Notes: generated from the letters alone by a model not told the origin. Shown: positions 13,601-26,211, counted from the stretch's first letter. The stretch: 64,000 nucleotides of DNA from Tanypteryx hageni (GCA_028673005.1 CM054116.1:81480572-81544571); one strand, 5' to 3'. A program made the numbers and translations.

Positions 13601-16600
13601 AAAAGGTTGTAAATATTCGTGCGGGTGGTGCATGTACGCGTGAGTGAAGCGGAGTCTTCTATAGTGTAAATCTTTAAAAACGAAAGTGTATAGAAAAAGT
13701 ATCCGGAACGATGGTGATATCTATATACATAATGTCGGAGTGATTTCATTCAATACAGGAGAAATTTTTTTCAATTCAACAGCGACGCTGCCTTAGGTTT
13801 GAAACATAAATCTTAGTTATACACAGGATAAAGGGAAATGATCGTAGGGTGCATTCTTAACGCGCAATTTACCGAAACTAGGCGTTTTTTCGATAAATTG
13901 TCTGAACCATTTTAATCACGGTTTCTAGGGTCCACATTTCACTACCGAGTATCCATGGGAACCGACTGAACCTTTGGGTCGCGACATTTCCCATTTTCGA
14001 AGATAGCACATATAGACATATGCCTATAAAAGAAAGTATTTTCATGTCTCTTCACTTCCTAAATAAAAACAGGCCTGCATAGCCATTGCTTCTTCCACCT
14101 ACGTTACAGACTGCTGCTTCGAGAGTGCAGAAAATACACAAAGATGCGTTTTTTTAATCGCGTGTGATGCTTAAAAAATTAAGAGTTTTTGGAGATTATT
14201 AGCTTCGACAAATTGCAGTTTAGCCGTTTTCCGACCGTCCAAAATTTAAAAAATAAAATAAACATTCCAGCACTCGTTTCATATCCTAATTCCGTCAAGA
14301 TGGCAGTTTTAATCGAGAAGCTTTTTTTTTAATATATGCCTTGATAAAATAAACGGAGCTAATTTTAAATCGGAGTTAGATCAGTCGCTCTTTAACTTTT
14401 TCGCATTAGTTTCCGTCATTTTTTCCGAAGAGATCGGCTCTTAAACGTAAATAAAAAGTTCGAAGCGGACTTTTAAGCATTTCAAAAAAATTAACAAAAA
14501 ACTGTGCTTCCTTCACTCATCGAATTCTTCATTCTATTCGATCGACGTTTTTCGACTCTCGATCATCCTTATGTCTCTTCGTCGATAACAAGAGTTAATC
14601 ATAGAGAAAATAAGAAAAGTATTCAGCGCCTTGTCTCATTTGTAAGATTTCACGTTTTTTGAATGGTCTGAGTGGTAAACGAAAAAAAGTTTTTCTCATG
14701 TTTTCAAACGTTTTCAAAAAACCGATCTACATTTTTCGTGCACTTGACAGATGCGAAGCATCGGTTTGTGGGGGTGGTCTTAAACGGTCAAAAAAAACAT
14801 AAAGCGTTCAAAGTAGATTTCGAAAGAGGAGCAGGATTTCGTAAAATAATCGTCCCGAAAGGGGACAAATTTTTACGGTTCGGACGGATGGACGATGGAA
14901 AGGTGTTTTCTAGAAATTTAAGAAATAATTTGCTCATGTTGAATATTTGCACTCGTACTGATGTATGAAAATATTAAACGATGAATAAATAAAATGTATT
15001 ATCCGTGGGGGTTTAAGATTTGCGACAAGGACACTTACTTCCTTGGGGCAAGTCGGTTCGTATTTAAAACGTTTACTTTAATAGGTGTTTATTTTTATAC
15101 CCATCTCATTGCTTTATCGAGAAACTAACTATTTATCATGTTGTAGGTATTATTAAATGTAAGAGAAACGTAGTTGGAAGGAAATGTTTGCTAAGCTGTT
15201 GGATGCAAACTAATTGTGGCACATGGTGCGAAAGAATGATCGAAGCTTTTGTTGAGATGTTGGATTTAAGAAAAAGCTAGCGGCTCTTTAGAGTGTTGTT
15301 TTTAATTTTCTCTTGAATTTCGGTTTAATGCATCGCCATACCGTCGTTTTTTCTTTGTAAATGTTTTAAATAGGTTTTGAAACTTTGTAAAATATAATAA
15401 CAATATCAATATGTGTTCACCGACTTATACACGAAAATTTTAATATTATAAATACATATATATCATTATTAATTAACAAGAATCAAGGGATATAGATTTA
15501 TAAATAAATAATTACGACTCTTTGTTTAAAAGATCTCATGTCAATTTGTCTTTCTTTTTCTTCTCTCTTCTCACATTAGAAATTATCCAATTAAATAATA
15601 AAGAAAAACCGTTGAAAGAATTTAATTATTTTTCGGTACTTTAGCTGTTGTAATACCCAGCATTCTTTGAGAAATTTAAAAGAAAAATATAAGCGTGGCT
15701 ATTAAAGTGACAACACTTCATAAAGTCATTCAATGCGGGTGAGTTAGGTAAGTATTTTAACCTAATGAAAAAGAAAAGGAGCCAAAGAGTGGAAAAAACC
15801 TGAAAAAGGGTATGTTACCAATGACTGTATAATTCTAAATGCCCTGGATGATTCAGATAATTCTAAATAAATGTAGAAATCAACTTGTTTAGAAATATAT
15901 GATATTTCTATATTTATGTGGCAAAGGTATAAAAGCCTCGTTGTATTGGTATTGGTTGTGAGTCAATCCTATTGAGATCACTCATAACATGTGTTTATAA
16001 ATGCCTGTTGTATGGCCAATTGTTTTTTTCGGAGGAACATTAAATGAAATTTAAACATATGTGCATTAATACAAATTATTGCATGCTGCCAGATTAACCC
16101 AGTTAAATTGTAGCATCACTAACATGATTAGATATTTTTATGTGTATATAGGTTGGCTGTGTGTTTCATTTTCATCATAAATGCTTACATTTCCTGTTTT
16201 CAAATTTTTATAATAATGACTGTAGATGGTGACATTAATTTCTATGCAAAATAATTTCAATGAAATAATAAATAAGTTATTTCAATATATTCATCAGTTT
16301 GGGTCATCAAAGAATGCCATTATTTTTGCAGTGGCTATAAAAATTGATATGTAGCCAGAATGTTAATAATATTTTTGAGCCCTCAATTCAAAATTCAGAT
16401 GCAATCTTTTCAACAATTATAACATATAAGGTGATAATTTCAATGCTATAAAATTTACATGCATGAAATAAAAGCATGTCTGTCCACAACCATAAAAGGA
16501 AGGCATGGTTTTGAGTATTTTTCTTTTCAAAAACTAAACTTGCACAATAAAATTTATATCTTTATTGGATGCTTTTAATTCAAGCCCTGGGAAATTATGG

Positions 16601-16693
16601 AGGAAAAAAACTTGTCTCTCCTACTATTTTGATAATTTATTTCAGTCAGCACAGTTTAATCTTTGCAATACACTGTACCTTACATAGACTCAA

Positions 16694-16711
16694 AACACAC
16701 ACACACACACA
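16694..16711. repeat. (CA)n microsatellite
   Basis: A short pure CA run in AT-rich intergenic DNA. Confidence 0.9.
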
Positions 16712-19700
16712 TAACATAAATATTTTTTAAGATTTAAAATTTGCTTCATATATTCCTCAAAACCTTGGATTTGTAATTTCTCTCTAAATTATAGGATTAT
16801 TATGAATATAAATTTTACATAATTTTTATATTTACCACTTGATCACATACATGCATACATCGTCATCACCTACCACTATTTTTTATTATAAAAATGTTTA
16901 GGCCTTTTCAAAGCAGTTTCAAGGTATTTAGTAGTAATTCGTTTCAAAAGCAAATTGGATGCATATCATCTTGAATATGGCAGTTGAAAAAAATCTCCTA
17001 ATACAAGCAATCAGTCATAGCTTGAAATTTACAAGCTGTATTCTCTCATCAGATTTATACGCCTCTCTTCTAGCAAAATTGTAATTTTTTCCTTACAATT
17101 CTACAGTCATATGTATATTTCCATTCTCAATTTTTATTTAAACTATAATAATATACACCTCCTTGGAACTTTAGACAACACCAACAAAAGGAATGGGTAG
17201 TCGTTTTTAATTTTTCAATTCTTTTAGCAAAGGCAAGTTCATGTTTCACATTTCCTAGGCATGCCATGAACTCTTTTGTTTTTTTTTCTCTCGGTAGAAA
17301 CCTATAAATGGTAGAGAATATATTCATCTTCCTTACAATAAATAGCATAAAACATTCTTTTCCATTATAATAGAACATCAAAAGTTGACTGTGATGATGA
17401 AAACCTTAGTAAGCCTACAGTTTGCCTACTTGATGATTAAGTGTGTACATAATATTTTTTGATGCTCATATCTTATAATTCCACAAAGTGACTCCTACGC
17501 CTTCAAAGGAAACAAAAACCTTTAAAAATATCAAATCATATGATCAATTTAAACAAATGGTTCAATTTTTGTGGTACATATACATATATTTAATTATCAA
17601 TCGTGCAAAATTTCTCAGCAGAGATTTATTGATGCTTAAAAATGACCAGTACAAATAAAAATTATTGATTCACGTGTTCTTTCACATTTATGAGACACAT
17701 ATTCGTAAATGTTCATTAAATATACCCTGACTTGTTTTTTTTTTCAATTTAGAGATATATGCGTGAATACATTTCCCCTTTGACACCAGAACGATTCTCA
17801 ACCTAATGGATTTAGTTTGCATTGCTGTCCACAGTTAACATTTATAATTAAATGTTTGTCTCTATTCTGGAGTGCGAGTAAGATGTTAGTTTGTTCTATA
17901 ATCCCATTAACACATTTTTAAAATATATGGGTTGACCGCAGATAGGGAGAATTCTTTTGGATGGACCAATGACCACTTCGCTGAAATGCACGACTCAATT
18001 TATGAATTATAACTTCCTTTTAATAGCGGTTTGTTGGGCCTCAAATATGTTGTAGCACATTATTCCTCAATTCTAAAATGCCTTATTCCATTAATACATC
18101 TTTCACTTTAGTAATCAAATTCTCTATTTCAAAAGGTCGTCGCCATATTAATTCTAAATTGCCGTCGATATCAATCGACATACCAATAGCTCCTAAACAA
18201 ACTAACAATGTCATATGTCTTGTTGTTTTAAACTAAGCCGATTCCCAACAAACAAACATTAACAGCTTTTTTACGGTGTATTAATCCTAAAAAACATTTA
18301 CATGTATTAACCATCACTTGATATACCATGAAAATTCTCTCCATTTGTGTTTTAAATGATTTCGTATAAAATATTTAGGCATTTAAAACATTTCTAATTC
18401 AATCATGTTTACTCTTTCAAAAGTGGGCGTGCACTCAAATTATGATCTGATTACTTCGTCCGATAAAAAAATCATTTTTATTATTTTTGAAACGGAATCC
18501 CGAGGCACAGAAAAAGTTTTCATTCTAAATCTTGTTTCAGTATTTTTATTTGATTAATCACACAGAGAAATGCGTGTTTTGCCAATAATGAGCGATTAAA
18601 TGTTTGAATCACATCAAATATCTCGATTCCGTACAAAAAATAGCATCGAAAAAAAAATATTATACTCTTCATCAATTCACAGTCAACACCTACTGGACGA
18701 TGAAGGGTCCTACTATAACCCTTTACCAATTAACAGCTATTTTTTTACACGCAACAGCGGTGAGAGAGCTAGTGGAATGTTTAGCCCACCGAAAAAGTCA
18801 CACGTGCGATAAAAACAAAAAAGTACCTGCGGTAAAATCATTGTACATGCACAATGTCATTCGAATACGGATAATTGCACTTGCTTCGACTTTTTTATTT
18901 GTTACTTACAGACTTGTTATGAAAATCATCCCTTCTGTGTTTTATTTATTTGTCCAACTGTTTTAAATGGAATGTTATTAAATCGTTAATTTGACATATT
19001 TCTTTTATCAATATGTGTTGATCCTTCTAAATCTGTTCAGTAACCCAGTTAAAAATTCTTGTGTTCCTAAGTATTTCATTCTTTACCAAATTAGAAGAAA
19101 GATTTAACGCGTTTACTTTTGGCGTCGTTAACAGTATTTCCTTTTCTCTTCTTCAACAAATTAAGCTACACGAGAATTTTTGGATACATAAGCTGCAATG
19201 TTTGCTGGCTTGGAAATTTAAACAAAAATACATAAATAAAATGTGTCACATATTGGAATGTTACGCCTGCTTGAAAATAATAAAATAACTGATTCGAAAA
19301 ATAAAGCTTATTAATTTCGCAATATGCAAATCACACTCGATTTCACACTCAAGAGAACGTAGGAAATGAAGTCATTTTACTTGGCAACTCAATATGGAAA
19401 CCAATTGCATAAAATTAAATATTTAACTTGTTAAGACCAGCTTCCGTTACTGCCAAAATTATATTTGACGCTTGGCTGTGTTCATGAGGATGTTGTCGCG
19501 CAACCCTGCTAAAGATAGATCAAAACAAAACATTTATTCAACAGAACTCTTAAGAGATTGGCAACATTCAAGCACAGATTACCAAGCAAACCCGTATTTG
19601 GGTGGAGATTAAAAAATGCAGGAGGTCTCCTCGTATCTCACTTCATTGGCCTGCTCATTAATGATACGCTTTAGTCCGAATAGAAATTCATATCGGGTCA

Positions 19701-19862
19701 AGAACTCCATTATGTTTTATGTGCGGATCACAGCCAAAAAGCTAATGTGTTTTGGACATTGTAAATGACTAGCGAATACATTGGACGATGGACAGCAAAA
19801 TATAATTATACAGTACGAACATTGATCTCCTGATTCAGTCAAAGCTCAGATTAACACACAGA

Positions 19863-19910
19863 TTTACACACATAAATATATATATATATATATTTATTTA
19901 TGTGTGTAAA
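19863..19910. repeat. Perfect-armed palindrome around a TA repeat
   Basis: The left arm TTTACACACATAAATA (19863-19878) is the exact reverse complement of the right arm TATTTATGTGTGTAAA (19895-19910), separated by a short TA run. It could extrude a cruciform or be the remnant of a foldback element. It is not a terminator of either gene as far as I can see. Confidence 0.85.
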
Positions 19911-20834
19911 TAAGCCGCGTACCATTCACCGTCGTGGATCACAATGATTCCCGAGAGAAAAATCGAAACGAATTGATTGATAAACAAAAACGCTGGGTGT
20001 AATACGTTTCCATCCATTTTCTTCGCCTCATTTAACGTTAATTTTACGAGATCCGCCTTTTTGAATGATTCCCGGAAATAATGGAAGAAATGACACTTTG
20101 GAAAGCCGAACCCAAACAACCTCTCATATTTTTTGGGGGGAGGAGGGAAGGGGGATGGGAGGATGCTGAGTTACTCGTGCACGGCAAAGTTTTTGTTTGA
20201 TACATTTCCCACGCGCCGGACGTGGCTTGCGGAGGCGTTTTATAAAGCGTCGGAGCTTTAGCTCTAAATCATTAATCATTCCCACTCACTCACACCTCTC
20301 TCTTCATATATATCTCGCTCGCTCTCTCGCCCTGCTTAACAAAAAAAGACAAATGGAAGTGTCACACCTCGCGAAACAATGCAGGTTTTTTTTTCTGACG
20401 AAAGATTTATTTAATATTTTTGCCTCGAATTATATCCGGAGGTATGGTTTATCGCCCTTTTTATCCCTTTTTTGATATTTCGTGCAGTTATTATATCGAT
20501 TGCCGGCGCGAAAATAAAACGTTATTCGACCGCCGCGATAAAAACCGTCCTAAACGTCTTGACATATTCGTTCTTAAAAATAAACCGATCTTCTTTCTCT
20601 CCCTCTTGAAAGAGTCAAATGAAGAAATAATTTCAAATAAATAATTTCAAACATCTCGCAAACTTAGACTAAATGCAATATGCGTGCGACCCCATGCGTT
20701 CTTTAATGTAAAAAAATTAATAACCTCCCCATCATCCTCTTCTTTTAAAGGAGCTTCCATCCGTCTCGCCCTCTTCGTTCTCTAACTCGTACTTTCTTCC
20801 TTTATCTGTCTTCACCACGTAAGAAGTAGTTTTT

Positions 20835-20840
20835 TTTATT
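20835..20840 (-). terminator. Candidate poly(A) signal of the minus-strand gene
   Basis: TTTATT on the plus strand gives AATAAA on the minus strand, about 165 bases beyond the TGA stop at 21005-21007. It is the first such hexamer I see after the stop. Confidence 0.4.
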
Positions 20841-21004
20841 ATCTAGGCTCCCGTTCGAACTTTCTGCTCTAATTTCGAAAGCACGTTCGGAAACCGCCAT
20901 CGTTGCCGATACCCCCCTTGTCTCTTTTTCTCCCTTGCTCCGTCTCCCTAATTGTCCTCTCCGCCGTTAGATGGGGACGGTGTCGCGATTTTGGCAGCGC
21001 TCGC

Positions 21005-21127
21005 TCACAGCAGTCTGCAAGCCGTACCTCCCATCACCTCGGAGATGAACATAGGGGTCCCGGCTCCGAGTCCTCCGTCCGTCTTCTCTTGCTCGTTCTG
21101 CTCGTACTCGCAATCGAAATATCGGCT
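21005..21127 (-). CDS. Terminal coding exon (third seen) of an unrecognised CaaX-ended protein (minus-strand gene)
   Basis: Read on the minus strand, a good acceptor (CTCTCTTCTTTTGCAG) precedes AGC at 21127. The exon encodes 40 residues and stops at TGA (21007-21005). It begins SRYFDCEYEQNEQEK, passes through a short Gly-rich stretch and ends TACRLL. The final CRLL is a C-a-a-L box, expected to be geranylgeranylated in families where this has been tested. It joins in phase 0 to the exon at 26211-25987, completing a cysteine cluster (CRCLECQ, then SRYFDC). Its start and its C-x-x-L end match the plus-strand exon at 10831-11061. No family name is recognised. Confidence 0.7.
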   Translation of the reverse strand, partial: SRYFDCEYEQNEQEKTDGGLGAGTPMFISEVMGGTACRLL

Positions 21128-22379
21128 CTGCAAAAGAAGAGAGAGGGAACGGTTGTTAGCACAAAATATATAAGAACATAAGAACCAGGCAAAACCTTCG
21201 CGTTATGTAAAAGTGTTGCGTGGATGTAAAAATTGCTTTTTTACTGAAAAATCTTACATTATAAAAAACTCATCAAAATCATTGCGTATGACAAGGTTAA
21301 ATTCGAAGACTTTTTAAAAAATACGCTTAAATTCATTTATTTTCTGTAAACATATGTTTCAGTTCTAAGAAATAATTACAATACTTAATAAAATTCACCG
21401 GTATAATTGCATGATAAATAAAATGAAACATACGATAGTATTAGATAACTTGGTACTATATTGTGGAAATACTACCACGTTATCTACTAATATTGTGCGT
21501 TGTGCTTGATTTAACATGCAGTTATACCTAAAATACTTAAAACCATATTGATTTATGAAGTAGAGAAACCAGTACTATCTCGGTTAAAAATTTACCATGA
21601 AGGGGACTGGCATAAAGATGCCTATAATTTACTTTGATTTGCCAGCGTCTGACCTCCTCTCCGAGCTACGTACAAGTAACTTGAGTGGATGACACGCGCA
21701 TTATCTTCAATACCATTTACCGCTGATTCATTCACTCTAACGAAGTTTCCCTTCATACCACAATCCATTTATTTAGCGAAACATGCTTGAACTTCTAATG
21801 CAGGTAAAGGGATAGCGAGGGTATAAAATGATCCCGCTCCGAATTCGTTCCATTTGCCCTTATTTCGTCTCTAATCTCGTTCAGTTCCGCCTTAAGGATC
21901 GGAAAAAAGTCACTCCCGTAAAAAAAAAAACGATTCCAATAAAATTCATTCACACAAGCGCTCTCCTCGTCCTCGTTGCGCTACGGCTGAGCGCACGCTC
22001 AGGAGAAAAAGACAGGTGAAGCAGCTCCGTGACCTCGATAATAACGCAGCACTCAAAAGGTTCCGTCTACCTTCCGAATATTTCGGAGATATTCAGACAT
22101 CATGAAGGCCGTATAGAGCATTATCTCTCTTTTTCTCATATCTTCCGCCGATTTCTGAAAGCAAATAGTGTAACCTATTGCGGTGGTTTTTTAACATTCA
22201 ACTGTCGCGCCGCCCTTAAATATCATGCGCCTCCCTTTGAATTTCAAATTGTAAAAATAAGAAACTATTATTCGAAATCCTTCATTTTATATAGCTATTA
22301 TTAATTTTTATAACATCGTGATTCCTAAAATTTTATTATTCGTGAACATTATTTTTTGGCACTCCACCTTACATCCAAA

Positions 22380-22480
22380 ATAATTTAGCGGCCCTGGTGG
22401 GCTGCGACCTCTAGTTTGAGAAACGTTGGTCTAGTGCAGAGGTCAGCGCCATGGCGCCCTAGAGACCTTTACCAGTCGCC
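22380..22480. mobile_element. hAT-like terminal remnants
   Basis: The sequence CTAGTTTGAGAAACGTTGG followed by TCTAGTGCAG is, reversed, a typical hAT-type end of the CAGNGTTTCTCAAACT class. Another end-like sequence follows directly (GCAGAGGTCAGCGCCATGGC). No partner ends or target duplications were found, so these are fragments. Confidence 0.35.
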
Positions 22481-22917
22481 CGTTGGCCGAAAAGAGAACA
22501 TTAGTTAAACAGACCAATTGTGACGTTCTTGATTAATCCCTTCAATTGTACGGACAATGATAGGTCTGTTATTGTTGCAATCGACTTTAAAATCATTAAA
22601 TCCAAAGACTTAGAATTGGAAATAATAAATATATAGAATGATATTATTTGAAAATCACACCAGAATGATGAAAACTTTTGGAATTTACTTAATGAAAATC
22701 CCTTATTAAGAGAATGGAATATTTGAAATCCAAGTACCGATCCAGGCCCACCGATTACAATTTAGACAACTGCCTAAAAATAGGAAACTAGAGTTACGTG
22801 CCAAATTACAACAAGTTGGCTGAAGATTTAGATTTGCAGTGCCATGTTTCACAATGATTTATTTTTCATATTTGATTTTTGATTTATAATACATTCTTTA
22901 ATATATTTTTCTTTTTA

Positions 22918-22938
22918 TATATATATATATATATATAT
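22918..22938. repeat. (TA)n microsatellite at the SINE 5' edge
   Basis: A pure TA run lies directly against the first base of the SINE copy that follows. It may mark the insertion site. Confidence 0.85.
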
Positions 22939-23255
22939 GAGGGTGACGGTGTTGTAGTGGTTAGGACACTGGCTGCTACTCGCCTGCTGCTTGAAAAGGC
23001 AGCGGGCACAAATCCTGCACAAATAGAATTTTTTTCCAAGGTCGCCTGGCCCCGTTTGTGTGGTTTGAGGAGCTCGCGCAACTTCAGCGTTCCGTCCTTT
23101 GGAAGGGACGTTAAAAAGTGGCCCCCTTGGTGCTCTTCGAAAAGAGTAGGCAAATGCCGGAACCGGGTTTCCCTCCTCCCTTTTGTGTGTGTGTCCGGTG
23201 TGGAAGGCAACGGGAAACCACCACACAGTGTATATATATATTCCCTAGTCAATCA
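22939..23255 (+). mobile_element. tRNA-derived SINE, copy 1
   Basis: The head carries RNA polymerase III promoter-like boxes: an A box TAGTGGTTAGGAC at 22955-22967 and a B box GGGCACAAATCCTGC at 23004-23018 (general forms TRGYNNARNGG and GGTTCRANTCC). A non-tRNA body follows. It matches base by base over most of its length the minus-strand copy at 58625-58882, including shared blocks TTTGTGTGGTTTGAGGAG and CCGTCCTTNGGAAGGGACG. Being two dispersed copies with the same start, this is a repeat family and not a gene. The open frames through it on both strands are spurious. Confidence 0.75.
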
Positions 23256-23299
23256 ATCAATGAATTGGTAGGACCAGTAGTAAGACAGAACACGAATGA

Positions 23300-23328
23300 A
23301 TATATATATATATATATATGTGTATATA
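23300..23328. repeat. (TA)n/(TG) microsatellite
   Basis: A TA run just downstream of the SINE copy, in the intron of the minus-strand gene. Confidence 0.85.
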
Positions 23329-23407
23329 GTTTTAATAAATATTTATAAATGTCTACTGTTGTTGCTTTATGCGCCCTTCACGTCACCAATAATTTAAGTT
23401 GCGTCCT

Positions 23408-23742
23408 CATAGGTGAAAAGGTTGGCGACCATTAGATTCAAGTGGTTTCCAAATTTCATGCATCTGCGACCCTTTCTTGTGGCAGCCAATCTTATATCTG
23501 CCGACCCCCATTCGCCTACAAATAAATATGTTAATAAAAATAAAATAAATATAATGTTAATAGAATATTTAGAGAATGTCAGAATATTTGTTATCATTGA
23601 CAACGAAATGGAACCAAGAAATTAATTAAGCTAAAATCCCAAAATATTATAAGTATATCATACACACTGTTTCAACTTGAAAACCTTCCATGACCTCCCT
23701 CCCTGGGGATCGCGACCCCCACTTTGGGAATCGTTGGATTAC
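23408..23742. mobile_element. Degenerate hAT-like non-autonomous element
   Basis: The right end, read on the minus strand, is CCAACGATTCCCAAAGTGGG followed by GGTCGCGATCCCC, the common sequence style of hAT MITEs in animals. Towards the left are related blocks (GGTTGGCGACC, CATCTGCGACCC). No transposase is present and no target duplication is clear, so the borders are approximate. Confidence 0.35.
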
Positions 23743-25986
23743 TCTCTTCGGCAACGCGGGATTCCGCTCTTGGAAGAGGTCATGTTGGGCAAAACATTGT
23801 AAATGTAATACTTTGTAGGAAAAAAACCACTTTCTTGCATTAACTATGAACTTTCTAACGTCACTCACACAAAATTCGATTCGTGCCCTATGTGTGTTGG
23901 GGTAAATATATGTCACAGTTATTTAATCGAGAAAAAATTAATTAATTTCCTTTGGAGAAACACGCGATGGAGAAGGGTTTATGCATCGCATGCATATTTC
24001 TCTATTTATATTTCAGTCCTTTCAACAAGGAAATTTGCCAGCGAAAATGCGATGCCAGGGAAAACGTCGGAATCCGTGTTTTTGGGTGTCATATCCGGCC
24101 CTAAAAGGATCGCGTGAGCACCCCAAAATCCGGAATCCTTTACCGAAGCTAATAAGTGATAAATCTGTCTCGTTTATTCCCGGAAATATACTCGGCTGTC
24201 AAGAGGGCGAAGGGTACAACTTAACCCGACCAGTCACAAGGTCACGATTCGGTAACCCAATCGCTGGAAATGATGTTTGTGACATTTTTCTCTACGATCC
24301 GAAAACCCTCGCCTTTTATTTGTCGGGAAAAATAGATCCGAATGAAATGAAAGGGATCATTAATCATGCGCCTAAGTGGTGTCCCATTGTGATACCTCAG
24401 CGGTCGCGTTTCCTTCCCATGACAATGGCTTCTGAGGACCTTCTGGGCCTTTGTGGTTTTTCGTGAGTCTGCGATCAATCTTTCATGGATGGCCGGCATC
24501 TTTTGCCATCATCATTATGCCGCGCTATACGTCATATTCTATTCGGCAGTATCATGTTTTATGGATGCCTTATGATATGCGAGTTCAATGATCCGCATAT
24601 TATCCGGGAGTTTATTTCGAGAGATACTTACTTTTTTTAATGGTCAGTGAAATGTTGTGCGATAAAATTAAATGAAAATTTTAGCATCACAAGGAAAAGT
24701 TAATTTCTTAGAACACAGTGGAAAAAAATTGTTATTCCCCTTTCGCATCTCGTGTCTATATAAATGTATATAAACTTGGATTTCGCCTTATGATATTTTA
24801 AAGGGTGTAGTGGGAATTCAAGCGACAATCCAATTATGATGTCCACATTTTGAACTAATTTAACTTAAAAAAGCTATTGTTAATTTTTACAGGTTTTCTG
24901 TTTTCTTTCTATTAGAAAATAAAAGTCTTGCATGGTATTAGATTTTCCGAGAGAAAGCGATATTTTTTACCTCAGAGCATTCATCTGAATTATAAGCTTA
25001 TTTAGCTGTATAATAGCCTTAGTTAAACAGATACCGATGACAAGTAATCAGTGAATTAGTCAGAGATTTCTACATAGCAATACGTAAACACGCATCTATT
25101 TCACATTAAGAACATATCGTCAAAATCATAAACAATACTCACTCAACAAAATCATAGCAATAAAAGTTTTAAATTTAAATTTTTGGATTTTGATCCAATT
25201 CATAAAAACTGAAACTGAGAATTCTTTCAGGAATCGTTACATAATGACACAACATATAATCATAGCTTTCTTTTTTCTAAATTTTAATATGAACTATGTG
25301 ACGGTGAAAGTCTTTTGGAAAATGAATTTCGTTTAAATTCAATTGACCTACATGCCAGTAATGGCATAGCATCCATTAATTTCAATGAAACAAAAACATG
25401 CTTGTATGCAGATTATGAGAATTGTGAGCATAGACATGCGAATTTGAAACGAGATAGCAATGCAGAGCAAAAATTTATTTCCTTCGTCTTCAGTGATTTG
25501 TTTTATATGCTATTAAAATGGCTCTCGCTAAAATAAATAATCGTAGAACGTTTTCCGAATTCTAATGCTACATTTAAATGCAACTACTCATGCATATATA
25601 TATAAAAAGAATTTTCGAGATGAATAAGAAACTGTATTTTCATTTTTCTACTGAAGAAGTTTTGACTCCCGATATTTTATCAGAAAGACTGATTAGATAC
25701 TGGTGTTCACTATTATTGAAATTTATTTCTCGAATAATAAATATTTCGTTATGAATCACTCAAAATAAGCCCTGATAACGAAAAAAATGTGAACTACCAG
25801 AAAAATTCCGCTACATAAGACCTTAAGTTTTAATAAGACTTAATGCAAAAAATGCAAAGTAACTCAAGAGAAAGAAACTGGAACGAACAGAAAACGACAA
25901 AGTAGTACTTTAAACAATTTTTAAGAAAGCGCTCGAATTTCTGGCTTAAGTCTTCATTCGAAAAATGGACTCTCTCGTCCGCCCAC

Positions 25987-26211
25987 CTGGCACTCCAAAC
26001 ACCGGCATTTGTCACTCATCTTGCACGTTATGCCCCACTGTGCAGCAAGTTGCCTGTACTGCTCCTTGCTGGACTTGGCTTTCTCCTTTTTCTCCCGCCG
26101 GTCTTTCTTCTCCTCTTTCTTCTCCTTCTCAGGCACTGCGCATGCGCCGAGGGCCTCCGCCGCTCCTTCCGCGTCCCTTTGCATCTGTGCCGCTTCCGCC
26201 GCCAGGCGATT
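25987..26211 (-). CDS. Middle coding exon of the minus-strand gene: Lys/Glu-rich segment and Cys cluster
   Basis: On the minus strand a pyrimidine-rich acceptor ending CGGTAG precedes AAT at 26211, and the exon ends CAG|GTGGGC at 25987. It is 225 bases, exactly 75 codons, phase 0 at both ends. The protein begins NRLAAEAAQMQRDAEG, passes through an Ala-rich helix-like stretch and a highly charged Lys/Glu/Arg segment, then reads KSSKEQYRQLAAQWGITCKM and SDKCRCLECQ. The charged stretch may be helical or coiled coil. The Cys pattern C-x5-C-x-C-x2-C continues into the next exon's SRYFDC and might bind metal or be lipid-modified; that is inference. A second in-frame acceptor (GGCACAG before the ATG at 26184) could remove nine residues. 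Family not recognised. Confidence 0.7.

Larger units (their letters stand above)
11786..20834. other. Intergenic DNA between the two convergent genes
   Basis: About 9 kb of AT-rich sequence without a supported exon. It contains alternating purine-pyrimidine repeats at 13461-13600, a (CA)n run at 16694-16711, GA-rich patches near 12.9-13.15 kb and a TA-centred palindrome at 19863-19910. If the poly(A) assignments are right, both genes transcribe towards this interval. Confidence 0.5.
21128..25986 (-). other. Intron between the second and third exons of the minus-strand gene
   Basis: It is bounded by a GT donor (CAG|GTGGGC on the minus strand at 25986) and the CAG acceptor at 21128. The phase is 0 at both ends. 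It holds hAT-like remnants (about 22380-22480 and 23408-23742), a tRNA-derived SINE (22939-23255), TA microsatellites and one moderately long unrecognised open frame at 23981-24466 on the plus strand. Confidence 0.6.

Noticed and set aside
22879..23271. Open frames of 130, 122 and 103 codons around 23 kb
   Set aside because: They lie in a SINE, and the same peptide appears in the second SINE copy at 58.6-58.9 kb.
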